Shown: positions 5,771-13,651, numbered from the stretch's first letter. The stretch: DNA of 16,483 nucleotides from Treponema sp. (GCA_031288005.1 JAITSE010000078.1:1-16483); one strand, 5' to 3'. Made by a program: numbers and translations. Notes: generated from the letters alone by a model not told the origin.

Positions 5771-6373
5771 ATGAAAGACGTGATTACTTTGCTGCGGGAA
5801 TCCGGGGCTATGCTGGAGGGGCATTTTCTCCTCTCTTCGGGCCGTCATTCGGACCGCTATTTTCAGTGCGCCCGGCTCCTGCAATACCCGGAGCGGGCGG
5901 CCGCGGCTCTCTCTCAGACGGCGGAGCGCATCAGGGCGGATATGAGGGCCGGGAAACTCGCCCTGGACGCGGTGGCGGGTCCGGCTTTGGGGGGCATTAT
6001 ACCCGCCTACGAACTGGGCCGGCAGTTGGGGCTTCCCGCCTTCTTCACAGAGCGGGACGATGCGGGGGCCATGAAGCTGCGCCGGGGTTTTGCCGTGGAA
6101 CCCGGGGCCAGGATTCTGATTGCCGAGGATGTGCTTACCACGGGTAAATCCTCAGGCGAGTGCGCCTCCGCTCTGGAAGCCCTGGGCGGGCGCATTACGG
6201 CCCTGGCCTGCATTGTGGACCGCAGCGGGCCGTGCGTCCCTTGCGGGACGCTTAGGGAAACGCCCGTTTACGCCGCCGTTAAACTGGATGCGGCCAACTG
6301 GGACGCCGCGGACTGCGATTTATGCCGGCAGGGGATACCCTGCGTAAAGCCGGGATCAAGAAAGGAGTTATGA
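5771..6373 (+). CDS. pyrE: Orotate phosphoribosyltransferase
   Basis: A 200-residue enzyme that joins orotate to PRPP to make orotidine 5'-phosphate, the fifth step of UMP synthesis, in the cytosol. The PRPP-binding signature ILIAEDVLTTGKS is at 115-127, with the acidic pair ED followed by the TTGKS phosphate loop. Other family landmarks are HFLLSSGRHSDRYFQ (18-32), AGPALGGIIPAYELG (69-83), FFTERD (91-96) and the cysteine-containing tail CDLCRQGIPCVKPGSR. Length is normal. GGAG at 5760-5763 sits seven bases before ATG 5771. It is followed after 31 bp by purD, with which it probably forms an operon, coupling pyrimidine and purine pathways that both draw on PRPP. It diverges from the DMT transporter. 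Confidence 0.95.
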   Translation: MKDVITLLRESGAMLEGHFLLSSGRHSDRYFQCARLLQYPERAAAALSQTAERIRADMRAGKLALDAVAGPALGGIIPAYELGRQLGLPAFFTERDDAGAMKLRRGFAVEPGARILIAEDVLTTGKSSGECASALEALGGRITALACIVDRSGPCVPCGTLRETPVYAAVKLDAANWDAADCDLCRQGIPCVKPGSRKEL

Positions 6374-6404
6374 GAACCGCAAGTTGCAATGGAGGTAGAG
6401 GTAT

Positions 6405-7742
6405 ATGAAGCTGCTGGTAATTGGCTCAGGAGGCAGGGAGCACGCTCTGGCATGGAAGCTGGCCAGGTCCCGGTCGGTGGAATGCGTTTATGCGGCGCCT
6501 GGGAACGGCGGCACGGCCCGGGAAGCCAAATGCGCCAACGTCTCTCTCCCAGGGCCGCCGGAATCTCAGGAAGGCCAGGCGGCTCTGCTGGAATTCGCCC
6601 GGAAAGAGGGGATAAGCCTCGCCATAGCCGGCCCGGAAGCGCCATTGGCGGAGGGCCTTGTTGACAGATTCCGGCAAGCCGGCCTTCCCATCATTGGGCC
6701 TGACAAGAAGGCCGCCCGGCTTGAGACGAGCAAGGTCTGGGCCAAGGCTTTCATGGAAAGCTGCGGCGTCAGGACCGCCCGAAGCCGCGCCTTTTCGGAT
6801 TATTCCGCGGCCCTGCGCTATGCGGAGAATTACTTCGGGAAGCTTTGCTTCCCAGGGAAGCCCGCCGCCGCTGTTCCGCCCCTGGTGATCAAGGCCGACG
6901 GGCTTGCGGCGGGAAAGGGGGTTGCGGCCGCGGCATCTTTAGAAGAGGCGGAAAAGACGCTTGCCTCTTTTATGAAAGAGGGGAGCCTTGGCGAAGCGGG
7001 AAAGACCGCGCTTCTTGAAGAATTCATAGACGGGAGGGAAGTCTCCATTCTGGCCGCGGTAAGCGCCTCGCCCGGGAAGAAGGGGGCCGTTCTGCCTTTT
7101 ATAGCGGCGAGGGATCACAAACGCCGTTTTGACGGCGGCCTCGGGCCGAATACCGGAGGCATGGGCGCCATTGCGCCGGTCCCGGACTTTTCCGCCGCGG
7201 CGGAAGCGGATTTCAGAGAGCATATCTTGAAGCCCACCATCGCAGGTTTGGAGTTGGAAGGCTTGGATTACCGGGGCTTTATATTCTTCGGCCTCATGGT
7301 GAAGGACGAGTGCTGCTATCTTCTTGAGTACAACGCGCGCCTTGGGGACCCGGAAACCCAGGCGCTTCTCCCCCTCATGGAGACTGACCTGACGGAGTTG
7401 TGCGCCGCGATCCTGAATGGCGCGCTGGAGGACTTTCCCTTGGCATGGAAAAGCGGCGCTGTCTGCGCGCCTGTGGCGGTTGCCGGCGGCTATCCCGGCC
7501 CATACCGCAAGGGGGACGCCATTGTCATAGACGAGGTGCGCCTCGCTCAATCAGGGGGCCGCCTCTTTTTCGCCGGCGCGGCTTCAGGCGAAGGCGGCTC
7601 CCTGCTTACTTCAGGCGGCAGGGTCCTGAGCGCTTCGGCCTGGGGCGCGGACCCAGAGAGCGCCCGGCGCAAAGCTTACGCCGCCCTGGACAGCGTTTCC
7701 TTTCCTGGAATAGGCTTCCGCAGGGATATCGGCATCACATAA
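6405..7742 (+). CDS. purD: Phosphoribosylamine-glycine ligase (GAR synthetase)
   Basis: A 445-residue ATP-grasp ligase that joins glycine to 5-phosphoribosylamine with ATP, the second step of purine synthesis. Visible landmarks: N-terminal IGSGGREHALAWKL (6-19) and APGNGG (31-36); GPEAPLAEGLVD (77-88); ATP-grasp start with VIKADGLAAGKGV (161-173); ARDHKRRFDGGLGPNTGGMG (235-254), the signature of the family; and metal-binding EYNARLGDPETQ (308-319). A short extra segment (about 143-158) interrupts the ATP-grasp entry compared with compact homologues. GGAGG at 6391-6395 is nine bases before ATG 6405. It follows pyrE in an apparent two-gene operon and ends 6 bp from the convergent outer-membrane gene, with no terminator visible between them. 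Confidence 0.96.
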   Translation: MKLLVIGSGGREHALAWKLARSRSVECVYAAPGNGGTAREAKCANVSLPGPPESQEGQAALLEFARKEGISLAIAGPEAPLAEGLVDRFRQAGLPIIGPDKKAARLETSKVWAKAFMESCGVRTARSRAFSDYSAALRYAENYFGKLCFPGKPAAAVPPLVIKADGLAAGKGVAAAASLEEAEKTLASFMKEGSLGEAGKTALLEEFIDGREVSILAAVSASPGKKGAVLPFIAARDHKRRFDGGLGPNTGGMGAIAPVPDFSAAAEADFREHILKPTIAGLELEGLDYRGFIFFGLMVKDECCYLLEYNARLGDPETQALLPLMETDLTELCAAILNGALEDFPLAWKSGAVCAPVAVAGGYPGPYRKGDAIVIDEVRLAQSGGRLFFAGAASGEGGSLLTSGGRVLSASAWGADPESARRKAYAALDSVSFPGIGFRRDIGIT

Positions 7743-7748
7743 GCCGCA

Positions 7749-8843
7749 TCAGGGTTCCCGGCCCTTCTTTGCAATCAGGCCCCATTCAAAGCCCATAGAG
7801 AAAATCAGCATATAGCGCTTATAAAACAGGTTGCTTTCAGGGATCGCGGTTTCGCCTATATCGCCTGAAAAGCGGAAGTCAAGAAACAGCGCCCCCGCCG
7901 CGCCGAGTTTGTAACCCAGATTGAAGCCTCCGGCCCAGCCTAAGGGCGGGCTGATTTTATACCCGCCCAGGGGCTGCGTGAAGCATAGCCCGCCATAGGG
8001 ACTAAAAACAAACTGGCCGGGCCTTATATTAAATTTCGCCAGCAATGGAACGGAGATGGACGCCGCATTGATTCCACCCCGCTTTGTCGTCTTGCTTGAA
8101 GCGTCGTAATAAGTAAAATCAGCCGTGTCATAGGTGAAATCAAGACCCGTTTGAAGGCCGAAAGAAAAAACGCCCTGCGCCGCGGAAGAAAAAAGTTGTA
8201 TTTCTCCCCGCAGGCCGGCTTCAAGGGCAAAGCCTGGTATCCTGAGCGCGCCTTCACCGCCTGAGAAAGCCCCAGGAATCGTATAAAAACGCGGGGAAAA
8301 CCCGGCCCGGCCACCTATATACAGCAGCTTGCTTTTCCATGCCTTGAGTTCTTCGCTAAAACCGGCAACCCCCGGCAGGGTCGAATAGACGTTCAATATA
8401 AAAAAGGGGATAAAGCCCGCGCCTTCTTCAATATCCGTATACGCCAATTCCTGAACCGACATCAACGCCGAATCTTCCAGCCTCCACAGGCTTATTTCAA
8501 AAATCCTGATTCCGTCCATGTCCATGTTCAGAACGCCGGTAATGATATAATCCGGATGCAAGGCTTGGTCCTGAGGCTTAAGTTTTCCCAGCGCAGGCGG
8601 CGGACCTCCGTTTATGCCCGCGGAAACAGCGAATTTGATGAAAGGATGCGACCCGGCAAGCCACTCAAGTTCATCAACCATAATTGAAAAGAGCGCTTCC
8701 CCTTCTTCCTCAAGCTCCGGCGCCTCTGGAACCGGCACAGTCATAACCGGGGCGGCCAGCAGCGTATATCCTTTCACAGACTGGGTAAATCCCAAAGATT
8801 GAACAAAAAATAAAAAAATAAATGGCAATGAAAGCTGTCTCAT
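7749..8843 (-). CDS. Putative outer-membrane beta-barrel protein
   Basis: A 364-residue exported protein of unknown function. Residues 1-20 (RQLSLPFIFLFFVQSLGFTQ) form a signal peptide with probable cleavage near residue 20. Residues about 22-165 look like a periplasmic domain with alternating strands (YIITGVLNMDMDGIRIFEISLWRL), somewhat like the N-terminal domain found in TolB-type and similar lipoprotein regulators. From about 170 to the end, repeated amphipathic strands rich in Gly, aromatic and alternating hydrophobic residues (for example FSFGLQTGLDFTYD and GFNLGYKLGAAGALFLDFRF) predict a beta-barrel, although the C-terminus is not the usual terminal Phe. A Shine-Dalgarno GGAG lies 10 bases before the ATG at 8843. 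It seems monocistronic and converges on purD. No named family is recognised. Confidence 0.7.
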   Translation of the reverse strand: MRQLSLPFIFLFFVQSLGFTQSVKGYTLLAAPVMTVPVPEAPELEEEGEALFSIMVDELEWLAGSHPFIKFAVSAGINGGPPPALGKLKPQDQALHPDYIITGVLNMDMDGIRIFEISLWRLEDSALMSVQELAYTDIEEGAGFIPFFILNVYSTLPGVAGFSEELKAWKSKLLYIGGRAGFSPRFYTIPGAFSGGEGALRIPGFALEAGLRGEIQLFSSAAQGVFSFGLQTGLDFTYDTADFTYYDASSKTTKRGGINAASISVPLLAKFNIRPGQFVFSPYGGLCFTQPLGGYKISPPLGWAGGFNLGYKLGAAGALFLDFRFSGDIGETAIPESNLFYKRYMLIFSMGFEWGLIAKKGREP

Positions 8844-9119
8844 GCGTTTTGTCTCCGTTTATAAATTGGCGTATTTCTGAGTAAAGTCCGCCGGCTTTAA
8901 CTCCGTAGCTGTCGTTTTTGTAATTGCTGCTTAACAGCTTGATAGTCACTTGTATCCAAAAACTGAAGTTCTGGAAACTTCCCTTCTTTATAGTATAAGC
9001 GTTGAATTCAGTAAAAAGCTAATACGGGAGGGGCGAAATATTTTTTATTGAGAGGGAGGAGCCTTACCCCGGAAGTTCTCCGGCGTCTGACTGCGCAGCC
9101 GCCATTCTGGCATAGTTTT

Positions 9120-10250
9120 CTACGCGGAGACGGCTAGTGAAGCAAGCAGGTTTGACGCTCTGGATAAACCGGAGGGATTGGCGGCAAAAAAAGGACTGTG
9201 CAATAATATTTCATCTGCTCCACCGTCTATGCCGAAAGTAAAAATGAGGCCCGGGATGCGCTGCTGGTAAAAAGCAAAATCTTCGCCTGCCATCGTCGGA
9301 GAAGCTTCTTTCACAATAAAGCCAAGCCGTCCCGCTGTAGCGGCGGCTTTTTGGCATAATTCAGTGTCATTATTTACCGCTGCGGTATGATAAACCCAGG
9401 AAAAATCATGTTTAACGCCTGACGCCAAAGCGGTTCCCCCGCATATCTCTTCGAGACGACGGGCTGCCCATTCCAGGCCGTCTGTTTTCTTTGCGCGGAT
9501 CGTGCCTTCAAGAAGCGCCGCGGCAGGGATAATGTTCCATGTAGAACCGGCTTCACAGCGGGTAATGCTCACTACCATACTGTCAAATGGATCCGCACTG
9601 CGACTGACAACAGTCTGGGCGGAGTTTATAAATGCTGCTGCCGCGGCAACCGGATCGCAGCATAGATGCGGCCTGCCGGCGTGTCCGCCTTTGCCGGTCA
9701 GTTTTATTCTGAATTCTCCAACCGCGCTCCATGCCGCGCCGGGCATGATCCCTATGACGCCGCTTTTCAGAGACGGGTCCACATGAAGGGCGTAGATTTC
9801 AGAAACCTTGTCCAAAATGCCGGTTTCTAGAACCTGTTTTGCCCCGTCTCCGCCCTCTTCAGCAGGCTGGAACAGAAGCAGAACACTTCCCGCTTCAGGC
9901 GGATTTTCGCGCAGAATCACTGCTGCCCCAAGCAGGGCTGTTATGTGAAAATCGTGTCCGCAGGCGTGGGAAACGCCTGGATTTTCCGAAGCCCATTCCA
10001 CGCCGGAAGCATCCTCGACAGGCAGCGCGTCAATGTCAGCCCGAAGCGCTGTCAGCGGCCCGGCGGATGGAGCTTTGCCCGGAATCAGTGCGGCAAGTCC
10101 GGTTTTAAGGCCGGATTCGAGAAGTTCAATTCCAAGGCTCTCCAAAACCGCGCGTATTTTCGCTGTAGTCCCGTATTCCTGATTGCCTAACTCAGGATGC
10201 CGGTGAAACCACTTGAAATATTCTTCCAGCCTTGCCTGCAAATCATCCAT
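9120..10250 (-). CDS. M20-family amidohydrolase / aminoacylase
   Basis: A 376-residue cytosolic zinc or manganese hydrolase of the M20D group (hippurate hydrolase, N-acyl-amino-acid deacylase, N-acetyl-diaminopimelate deacetylase). Motifs: HRHPELGNQE (16-25), LRADIDALPV (69-78), HACGHDFH (95-102; metal ligands Cys97 and His99), PAEEGGDGA (129-137; catalytic and bridging Glu131/132), HVDP (156-159), and MAGEDFAFY (320-328) followed by His351. The central lid domain (about 178-290) contains GKGGHAGRPH. Length is typical. It starts 5 nt after the stop of the upstream PLP-enzyme gene, with GGAG nine bases before the ATG, so both are one operon. That pairing suggests release of an amino acid such as cysteine, homocysteine or methionine from an N-acyl form, but the substrate is inferred, not seen. 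Confidence 0.88.
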   Translation of the reverse strand: MDDLQARLEEYFKWFHRHPELGNQEYGTTAKIRAVLESLGIELLESGLKTGLAALIPGKAPSAGPLTALRADIDALPVEDASGVEWASENPGVSHACGHDFHITALLGAAVILRENPPEAGSVLLLFQPAEEGGDGAKQVLETGILDKVSEIYALHVDPSLKSGVIGIMPGAAWSAVGEFRIKLTGKGGHAGRPHLCCDPVAAAAAFINSAQTVVSRSADPFDSMVVSITRCEAGSTWNIIPAAALLEGTIRAKKTDGLEWAARRLEEICGGTALASGVKHDFSWVYHTAAVNNDTELCQKAAATAGRLGFIVKEASPTMAGEDFAFYQQRIPGLIFTFGIDGGADEILLHSPFFAANPSGLSRASNLLASLAVSA

Positions 10251-10255
10251 AGATA

Positions 10256-11398
10256 TTACTCCAACGCTCTGCTAAAGTCTTCGATCAGGTCTTCCGCTTC
10301 TTCCAGTCCAACGGCTATGCGGATAAGCGTAGCGGTAACGCCAAGCCGTTCCCGTTTTTCAACTGGCATTGCGATATGGCTCATCGTTACAGGACGGGAG
10401 GCGATAGTTTCCACACCGCCAAGGCTCGGAGCGGCCGCCGCAAGGCGCACTCGTTTGTAGAAATCGAGCGCCTGTTCCTCCGTCTCTGTTTTGAAAGAAA
10501 GCATGGCGCCGGGGCCGGAAGCCTGGGACTCGTGAACCTGTCTGCCCGGATGACCTGGAAGGCCGGGATAGTAAACGTCCCGCACCTTTGGATGATTCGA
10601 AAGCCATCTGGCAAGAATCTTCGCGGTACTCTGCGCCGCTTCCAGCCTCACTTTTAGTGTTTTTATTCCGCGCAGCACCAGCCACTCATCCCAGGGCCCA
10701 GGTATCGCGCCGAAACTGTTTTGAACAGAGTAGAGTTTTTCTCCCAGATCCTCTGTGCGGGTTACAGCGAGGCCGAGAACAACGTCGCTGTGTCCGCCCA
10801 GAAATTTCGTGGCCGAATGAACCACGACATCAGCGCCCAGATCGAGCGGCCTCTGCAGGTACGGCGTCATAAAAGTGTTGTCCACAATGACGGTAAGGCC
10901 GGCTTCATGCGCCGTCTTTATGCACGCGGCAAGGTCTGTGATTTTAAGGAGCGGGTTTGAAGGCGTTTCAAGGTAGACCGCCTTCGTGTTTGGTTTTATG
11001 GCCTTCCGCAGTTCCCCCGCGTCGGAAGCATCCACAAGGGTAAGCTCCAGGCCCCAGCGCCTGTAAAAGTTTTCGAGTATGAAGACGCTGCCCCCGTAAA
11101 TATCGCTGGATGCGATGATGTGGTCCCCTGTTGAAAACAGGCCGATGACGGAAGAAATCGCGCCCATGCCGCTTCCAAAGGCGAAGCCCCGCCTGCCGTT
11201 TTCAAGCGCTGCTATGGTCTCCTCCAGGGCCTTCCTCGTCGGGTTGCCTCCGCGGGAATAATCGAAGTCCTGGCTGCCAGGCCCCTTGGACATATCCCGC
11301 CGCAAAAACGTCGATGTCTGGTAAACGGGAACGCCCAGCGCTCCTGTCTCAGGGTCCGCTTCATGCCCGTTGTGAATCAGCAGGGTTCCAAATCTCAT
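10256..11398 (-). CDS. Cystathionine gamma-synthase/lyase type PLP enzyme
   Basis: A 380-residue enzyme of the Cys/Met-metabolism PLP family (MetB, MetC, MccB, MegL relatives), cytosolic and probably tetrameric. Landmarks: VPVYQTSTF (23-31), the YSRGGNPTRKALE segment (47-59) that contacts the PLP phosphate of the neighbouring subunit, FGSGMGAISS (74-83), VYLETPSNPL (141-150), VDNTFMTPYLQRP (172-184) and SATKFLGGHSD (195-205) with the PLP-binding Lys198. Near the C-terminus, SLGGVETIASRPVTMSH is typical. Sequence by eye cannot separate the synthase (succinyl- or acetylhomoserine plus cysteine) from the gamma-lyase (cystathionine or homocysteine cleavage). GGAG eight bases upstream supports the ATG at 11398. 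It is the first gene of an operon with the M20 amidohydrolase. Confidence 0.92.
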   Translation of the reverse strand: MRFGTLLIHNGHEADPETGALGVPVYQTSTFLRRDMSKGPGSQDFDYSRGGNPTRKALEETIAALENGRRGFAFGSGMGAISSVIGLFSTGDHIIASSDIYGGSVFILENFYRRWGLELTLVDASDAGELRKAIKPNTKAVYLETPSNPLLKITDLAACIKTAHEAGLTVIVDNTFMTPYLQRPLDLGADVVVHSATKFLGGHSDVVLGLAVTRTEDLGEKLYSVQNSFGAIPGPWDEWLVLRGIKTLKVRLEAAQSTAKILARWLSNHPKVRDVYYPGLPGHPGRQVHESQASGPGAMLSFKTETEEQALDFYKRVRLAAAAPSLGGVETIASRPVTMSHIAMPVEKRERLGVTATLIRIAVGLEEAEDLIEDFSRALE

Positions 11399-11456
11399 TT
11401 TTCGCTCCTTCTTCCTTCATAAGTCCGCGAATCGCGAAGCCGGTTTAAGGTCCCTA

Positions 11457-11485
11457 ATTATAACGTCAAAGTATTCGATGCAGAT
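11457..11485 (-). promoter_or_regulatory. Candidate promoter of the PLP-enzyme operon
   Basis: On the minus strand a perfect -10 TATAAT occupies 11462-11457; the -35 region near 11480-11485 is poor. The leader of about 50 nt contains a small dyad, CGCGA-A-TCGCG (11427-11437), and the Shine-Dalgarno of the operon's first gene. Confidence 0.35.
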
Positions 11486-11829
11486 AGGTCTGAGACCCTT
11501 CAGGTCTCAAAACTCCCCGTACCGGTTCCATAGGTCTGACCCTCCCCGGGGAGGGTTTTACGGGGACAGACCCCAGGGCTAAGGTCTGACCCTTGGCTTG
11601 TTCTCTGGGCCGGTTCTCCGGGGAGTAGCCCGTAGAACAAGTCTAGAGAATAAGTCGGCAATCAGGCGGAGCCTGATTGCAGGAGACTTTCCGGGTATAG
11701 CCGGAGAATAAGAGCGGCCTTAGCCGCAGTCGGCAGCTTTGTAAGGGACTATGGAAATCCGCAACCTAATGCTGCTTTGGTTTTCTAGGGTTCCGCAAAA
11801 CTGCCAAGCAAGCCCAGGTTTCAATGCGT
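11486..11829. repeat. Palindrome-rich intergenic region
   Basis: No gene is seen. The stretch contains TGAGACC/GGTCTCA (about 11491-11508), the 18-bp perfect palindrome ACCCTCCCCGGGGAGGGT (11539-11556), and a 10-bp triloop hairpin GCAATCAGGC/GCCTGATTGC (11658-11680). A small GCGGC/GCCGC stem lies near 11713-11726. Words such as GTCTGACC and CAGGGC-TAAG echo the left edge of the tandem array at 3650-3675. The last 100 bases before the MFS stop look like plain spacer. Confidence 0.55.
11658..11680. repeat. Perfect 10-bp triloop hairpin, relative of 4049-4071
   Basis: GCAATCAGGC (11658-11667), loop GGA, GCCTGATTGC (11671-11680). It equals the reverse complement of the 4049-4071 hairpin except for one base pair, changed on both arms (C:G there, A:T here). 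Confidence 0.8.
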
Positions 11830-12960
11830 TCAGCTGGCAGGATTTTTGATGCTCGCGGCATAAAGAGAATTTATTATCCCCAGGACCGCGCTCATAGAAA
11901 AAAGCGCTTCTATGCCCGCTGTTTTCCACAGCCAGCCGCCCATGAGGGCGATAATGATGCTGATCAGATGGTTCACCGAAACTCCCGTAGACAGGGTAGC
12001 GGTGATTTCTTCCGCTCCCGAAGCGATGTCTTGAATATACACGCTGCTGGCCATGCTGGCCAGGGCGATGACGGAATCCAGAACATAATTGACGCAGACC
12101 ACGATAAAAGCTATACGCAGCGGAAAGATCCGGTGGGCGAATCCGTAAAACAGGCAGACAACGACAAGGATCAGAGTATCGGCAACCATGACCGCTTTAT
12201 ACCCTGCTCTGTCAATGAGCCGCCCCATAAACGGGCTTAAAACGAAGCCGAAGACGGCGCAGACAGCCAGGAGCATGGAGATAACCGAAGTATCGGCGCC
12301 GTAGTGCAAGATGAGTACGTAGGGCGCAAAGGTAATGAAGATTTGTTTTCGGGCGCCGTAAAAGACTTCCAGCATATAAAATTTAAAAAATTTCCGGGCA
12401 AAATAAAAACGCCGGCGTTCGGCCTTGATCTGGGATTCCTTCAGGGCTAAAACCGTTACCGCCGCCACTGCCATCAATATTTCAGAGAGAAAGAATACCG
12501 ATTTAAATCTGAGCAGGGCCGTCCGCTCAAATCCGAGGCAGGAGAAAACAAAAAACAGAGTTGTAACAATCAAAAACCCCGCTATGTTCCCAACATTGCT
12601 GATAGCTGTAGTGATGCCAAGCGAAGCGCCTCCCTGGTTTTGTTTTGCCAGATCCAGGGAAATTGTACTGCGTACAGGCATAATGATGTGTTCCCCTAAG
12701 CTGAAAAGCACCATGTTGATGACAACAATAAATTTGCCGGTTCCGCTCAGGAGAAGCCCAAGGATGCCGGTGGCCATTATGCAGACGCCTATTTTAAATA
12801 CCCGGCTTTCAGAAAATCTGTACAGCGCGGCTAAGATAAAAATCACCAAGATCCCCGGAATTTCCCGGAAAAACTCCACGATTCCCCGTTCAAACGCGGA
12901 AATATGCGTTATCTCCGCAAGATAATTGTCCTGTATCCCCCGGTACAGACCGTAGGCCAC
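11830..12960 (-). CDS. MFS transporter, 5' end uncertain (possible frameshift)
   Basis: A 376-residue major-facilitator-type inner-membrane protein with about eleven visible hydrophobic segments and a central basic loop (about 180-200). The conserved inter-helix motif appears as GRLIDRAGYKA in the second half. The substrate is unknown. The first possible start in frame is GTG 12960, but this cuts into transmembrane helix 1: the frame stays open for 12 more codons (...FLSVLLLSC) back to an in-frame TAG at 12997-12999, and no Shine-Dalgarno precedes the GTG. A one-base change in the T5 run near 12983-12987 would join this frame to one starting TTG near 13019 (MTVYRPGARFGRFLSV...), giving a normal basic N-terminus. 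It may therefore be a frameshifted gene or a sequencing error. Confidence 0.7.
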   Translation of the reverse strand: MAYGLYRGIQDNYLAEITHISAFERGIVEFFREIPGILVIFILAALYRFSESRVFKIGVCIMATGILGLLLSGTGKFIVVINMVLFSLGEHIIMPVRSTISLDLAKQNQGGASLGITTAISNVGNIAGFLIVTTLFFVFSCLGFERTALLRFKSVFFLSEILMAVAAVTVLALKESQIKAERRRFYFARKFFKFYMLEVFYGARKQIFITFAPYVLILHYGADTSVISMLLAVCAVFGFVLSPFMGRLIDRAGYKAVMVADTLILVVVCLFYGFAHRIFPLRIAFIVVCVNYVLDSVIALASMASSVYIQDIASGAEEITATLSTGVSVNHLISIIIALMGGWLWKTAGIEALFSMSAVLGIINSLYAASIKNPAS

Positions 12961-13021
12961 GCATGAAAGGAGCAGTACGCTTAAAAACGCCCGAACCTAG
13001 CGCCGGGCCGGTAAACAGTCA

Positions 13022-13072
13022 ATAAAACAGCGGGGATACGTAAATTTTTATTTTTCGCCGCATCCCCGGCTG
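13022..13072 (-). terminator. Rho-independent terminator of the HTH gene
   Basis: On the minus strand, CAGCCGGGGATGCG (13072-13059) pairs with CGTATCCCCGCTG (13040-13028), with one bulge and one G-T pair, around an AT-rich loop. It is followed by TTTTATT (13027-13021). It lies about 20-70 bp after the stop of the HTH gene and just before the MFS gene. Confidence 0.65.
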
Positions 13073-13092
13073 TCTTTCGCATTATTCCGGCG

Positions 13093-13575
13093 TCAGTTAG
13101 CGGAAGTTTCCGCGACTTTTGCCTTGGGCTTCCGTCCGGCTTTTACAACCGAGGCTTTCGCTGTTTTTTTAGCAGCCGGTTTCCTGGCGGTGGATTTTTT
13201 GTCCGCGGCTTTTTTTGCGCCCTTGACGGCGGGGCCTTTCTTTGCAGACGCCTTTGCTTCGGTTTTTTTGGGAATTTGGACTTTCTGCGCCTTGGGAATC
13301 TTCTTGAGCTCGTTCTGTATTTTTGAATCCTTAGCCAGATCAGCTAGGCTATAGGCATTCTGTAGATCGATCCAGTATTTGACAGACTTGTCAAAATACT
13401 TTTCAAGTTTGAGAGCGATTTCAAGACTGATTTTCAGTTTGCCGCTGATGATCTGTCGGATAGCAGATGGGCTGAGGCCTATATCCGCCGACAGTTTTGA
13501 GACGTTGATGCCATACTTGTCAAGGAATTGCTCCTTAAGTATGGCGCCGGGAATAAGAACAGTTTGCTTTGCCAT
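13093..13575 (-). CDS. HigA-like HTH protein fused to a histone-H1-like Lys/Ala tail
   Basis: A 160-residue protein of two parts. Residues 1-85 are a HigA/VapI-type antitoxin fold: VLIPGAILKEQFLDKYGI (6-23), an XRE helix-turn-helix at about 25-49 (VSKLSADIGLSPSAIRQIIS), and the family's closing motif KYWIDLQNAYSLADL (66-80). Residues about 91-155 are low-complexity and rich in Lys, Ala and Pro (repeats such as KKTEAKASAKKG, RKPAAKKTAK), like the tail of histone-H1-like nucleoid proteins. GGAG ten bases upstream supports the ATG at 13575. No HigB toxin gene lies next to it on either side. It may be a solitary regulator that binds its own operator (dyad 13593-13619), with the tail adding non-specific DNA binding. 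The function is inferred. Confidence 0.85.
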   Translation of the reverse strand: MAKQTVLIPGAILKEQFLDKYGINVSKLSADIGLSPSAIRQIISGKLKISLEIALKLEKYFDKSVKYWIDLQNAYSLADLAKDSKIQNELKKIPKAQKVQIPKKTEAKASAKKGPAVKGAKKAADKKSTARKPAAKKTAKASVVKAGRKPKAKVAETSAN

Positions 13576-13592
13576 AAAAATCTCCTGTTAGA

Positions 13593-13619
13593 AATATATA
13601 TCTTTAAGATGTATATATT
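13593..13619 (-). promoter_or_regulatory. Candidate operator dyad of the HTH gene
   Basis: An AT-rich imperfect palindrome centred on TCTTTAAGA (13601-13609) with ATATATA arms lies between the promoter -10 and the Shine-Dalgarno sequence. HigA-type proteins bind such dyads and repress their own transcription, so this is a plausible autoregulatory site. Confidence 0.45.
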
Positions 13620-13622
13620 GTT

Positions 13623-13651
13623 TTAGTAACTTATGCTAGTACCCTAAACAA
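13623..13651 (-). promoter_or_regulatory. Candidate promoter of the HTH gene
   Basis: On the minus strand TTGTTT (13651-13646), a 17-bp spacer and TACTAA (13628-13623) form a moderate sigma-70 promoter. Transcription would start near 13616, inside the dyad, leaving a leader of about 40 nt. Confidence 0.45.

Noticed and set aside
6939..7550. Minus-strand ORF of 203 codons
   Set aside because: Antisense to the clearly assigned purD.
8710..8949. Minus-strand ORF of 79 codons upstream of the outer-membrane gene
   Set aside because: Overlaps the signal-peptide coding region and the Shine-Dalgarno of that gene in another frame; the remaining intergenic stretch to 9119 shows no gene.
11539..11561. 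Terminator (perfect palindrome followed by TTTTA)
   Set aside because: No plus-strand gene precedes it, and for minus-strand transcription there is no T-run; kept only as a palindrome.
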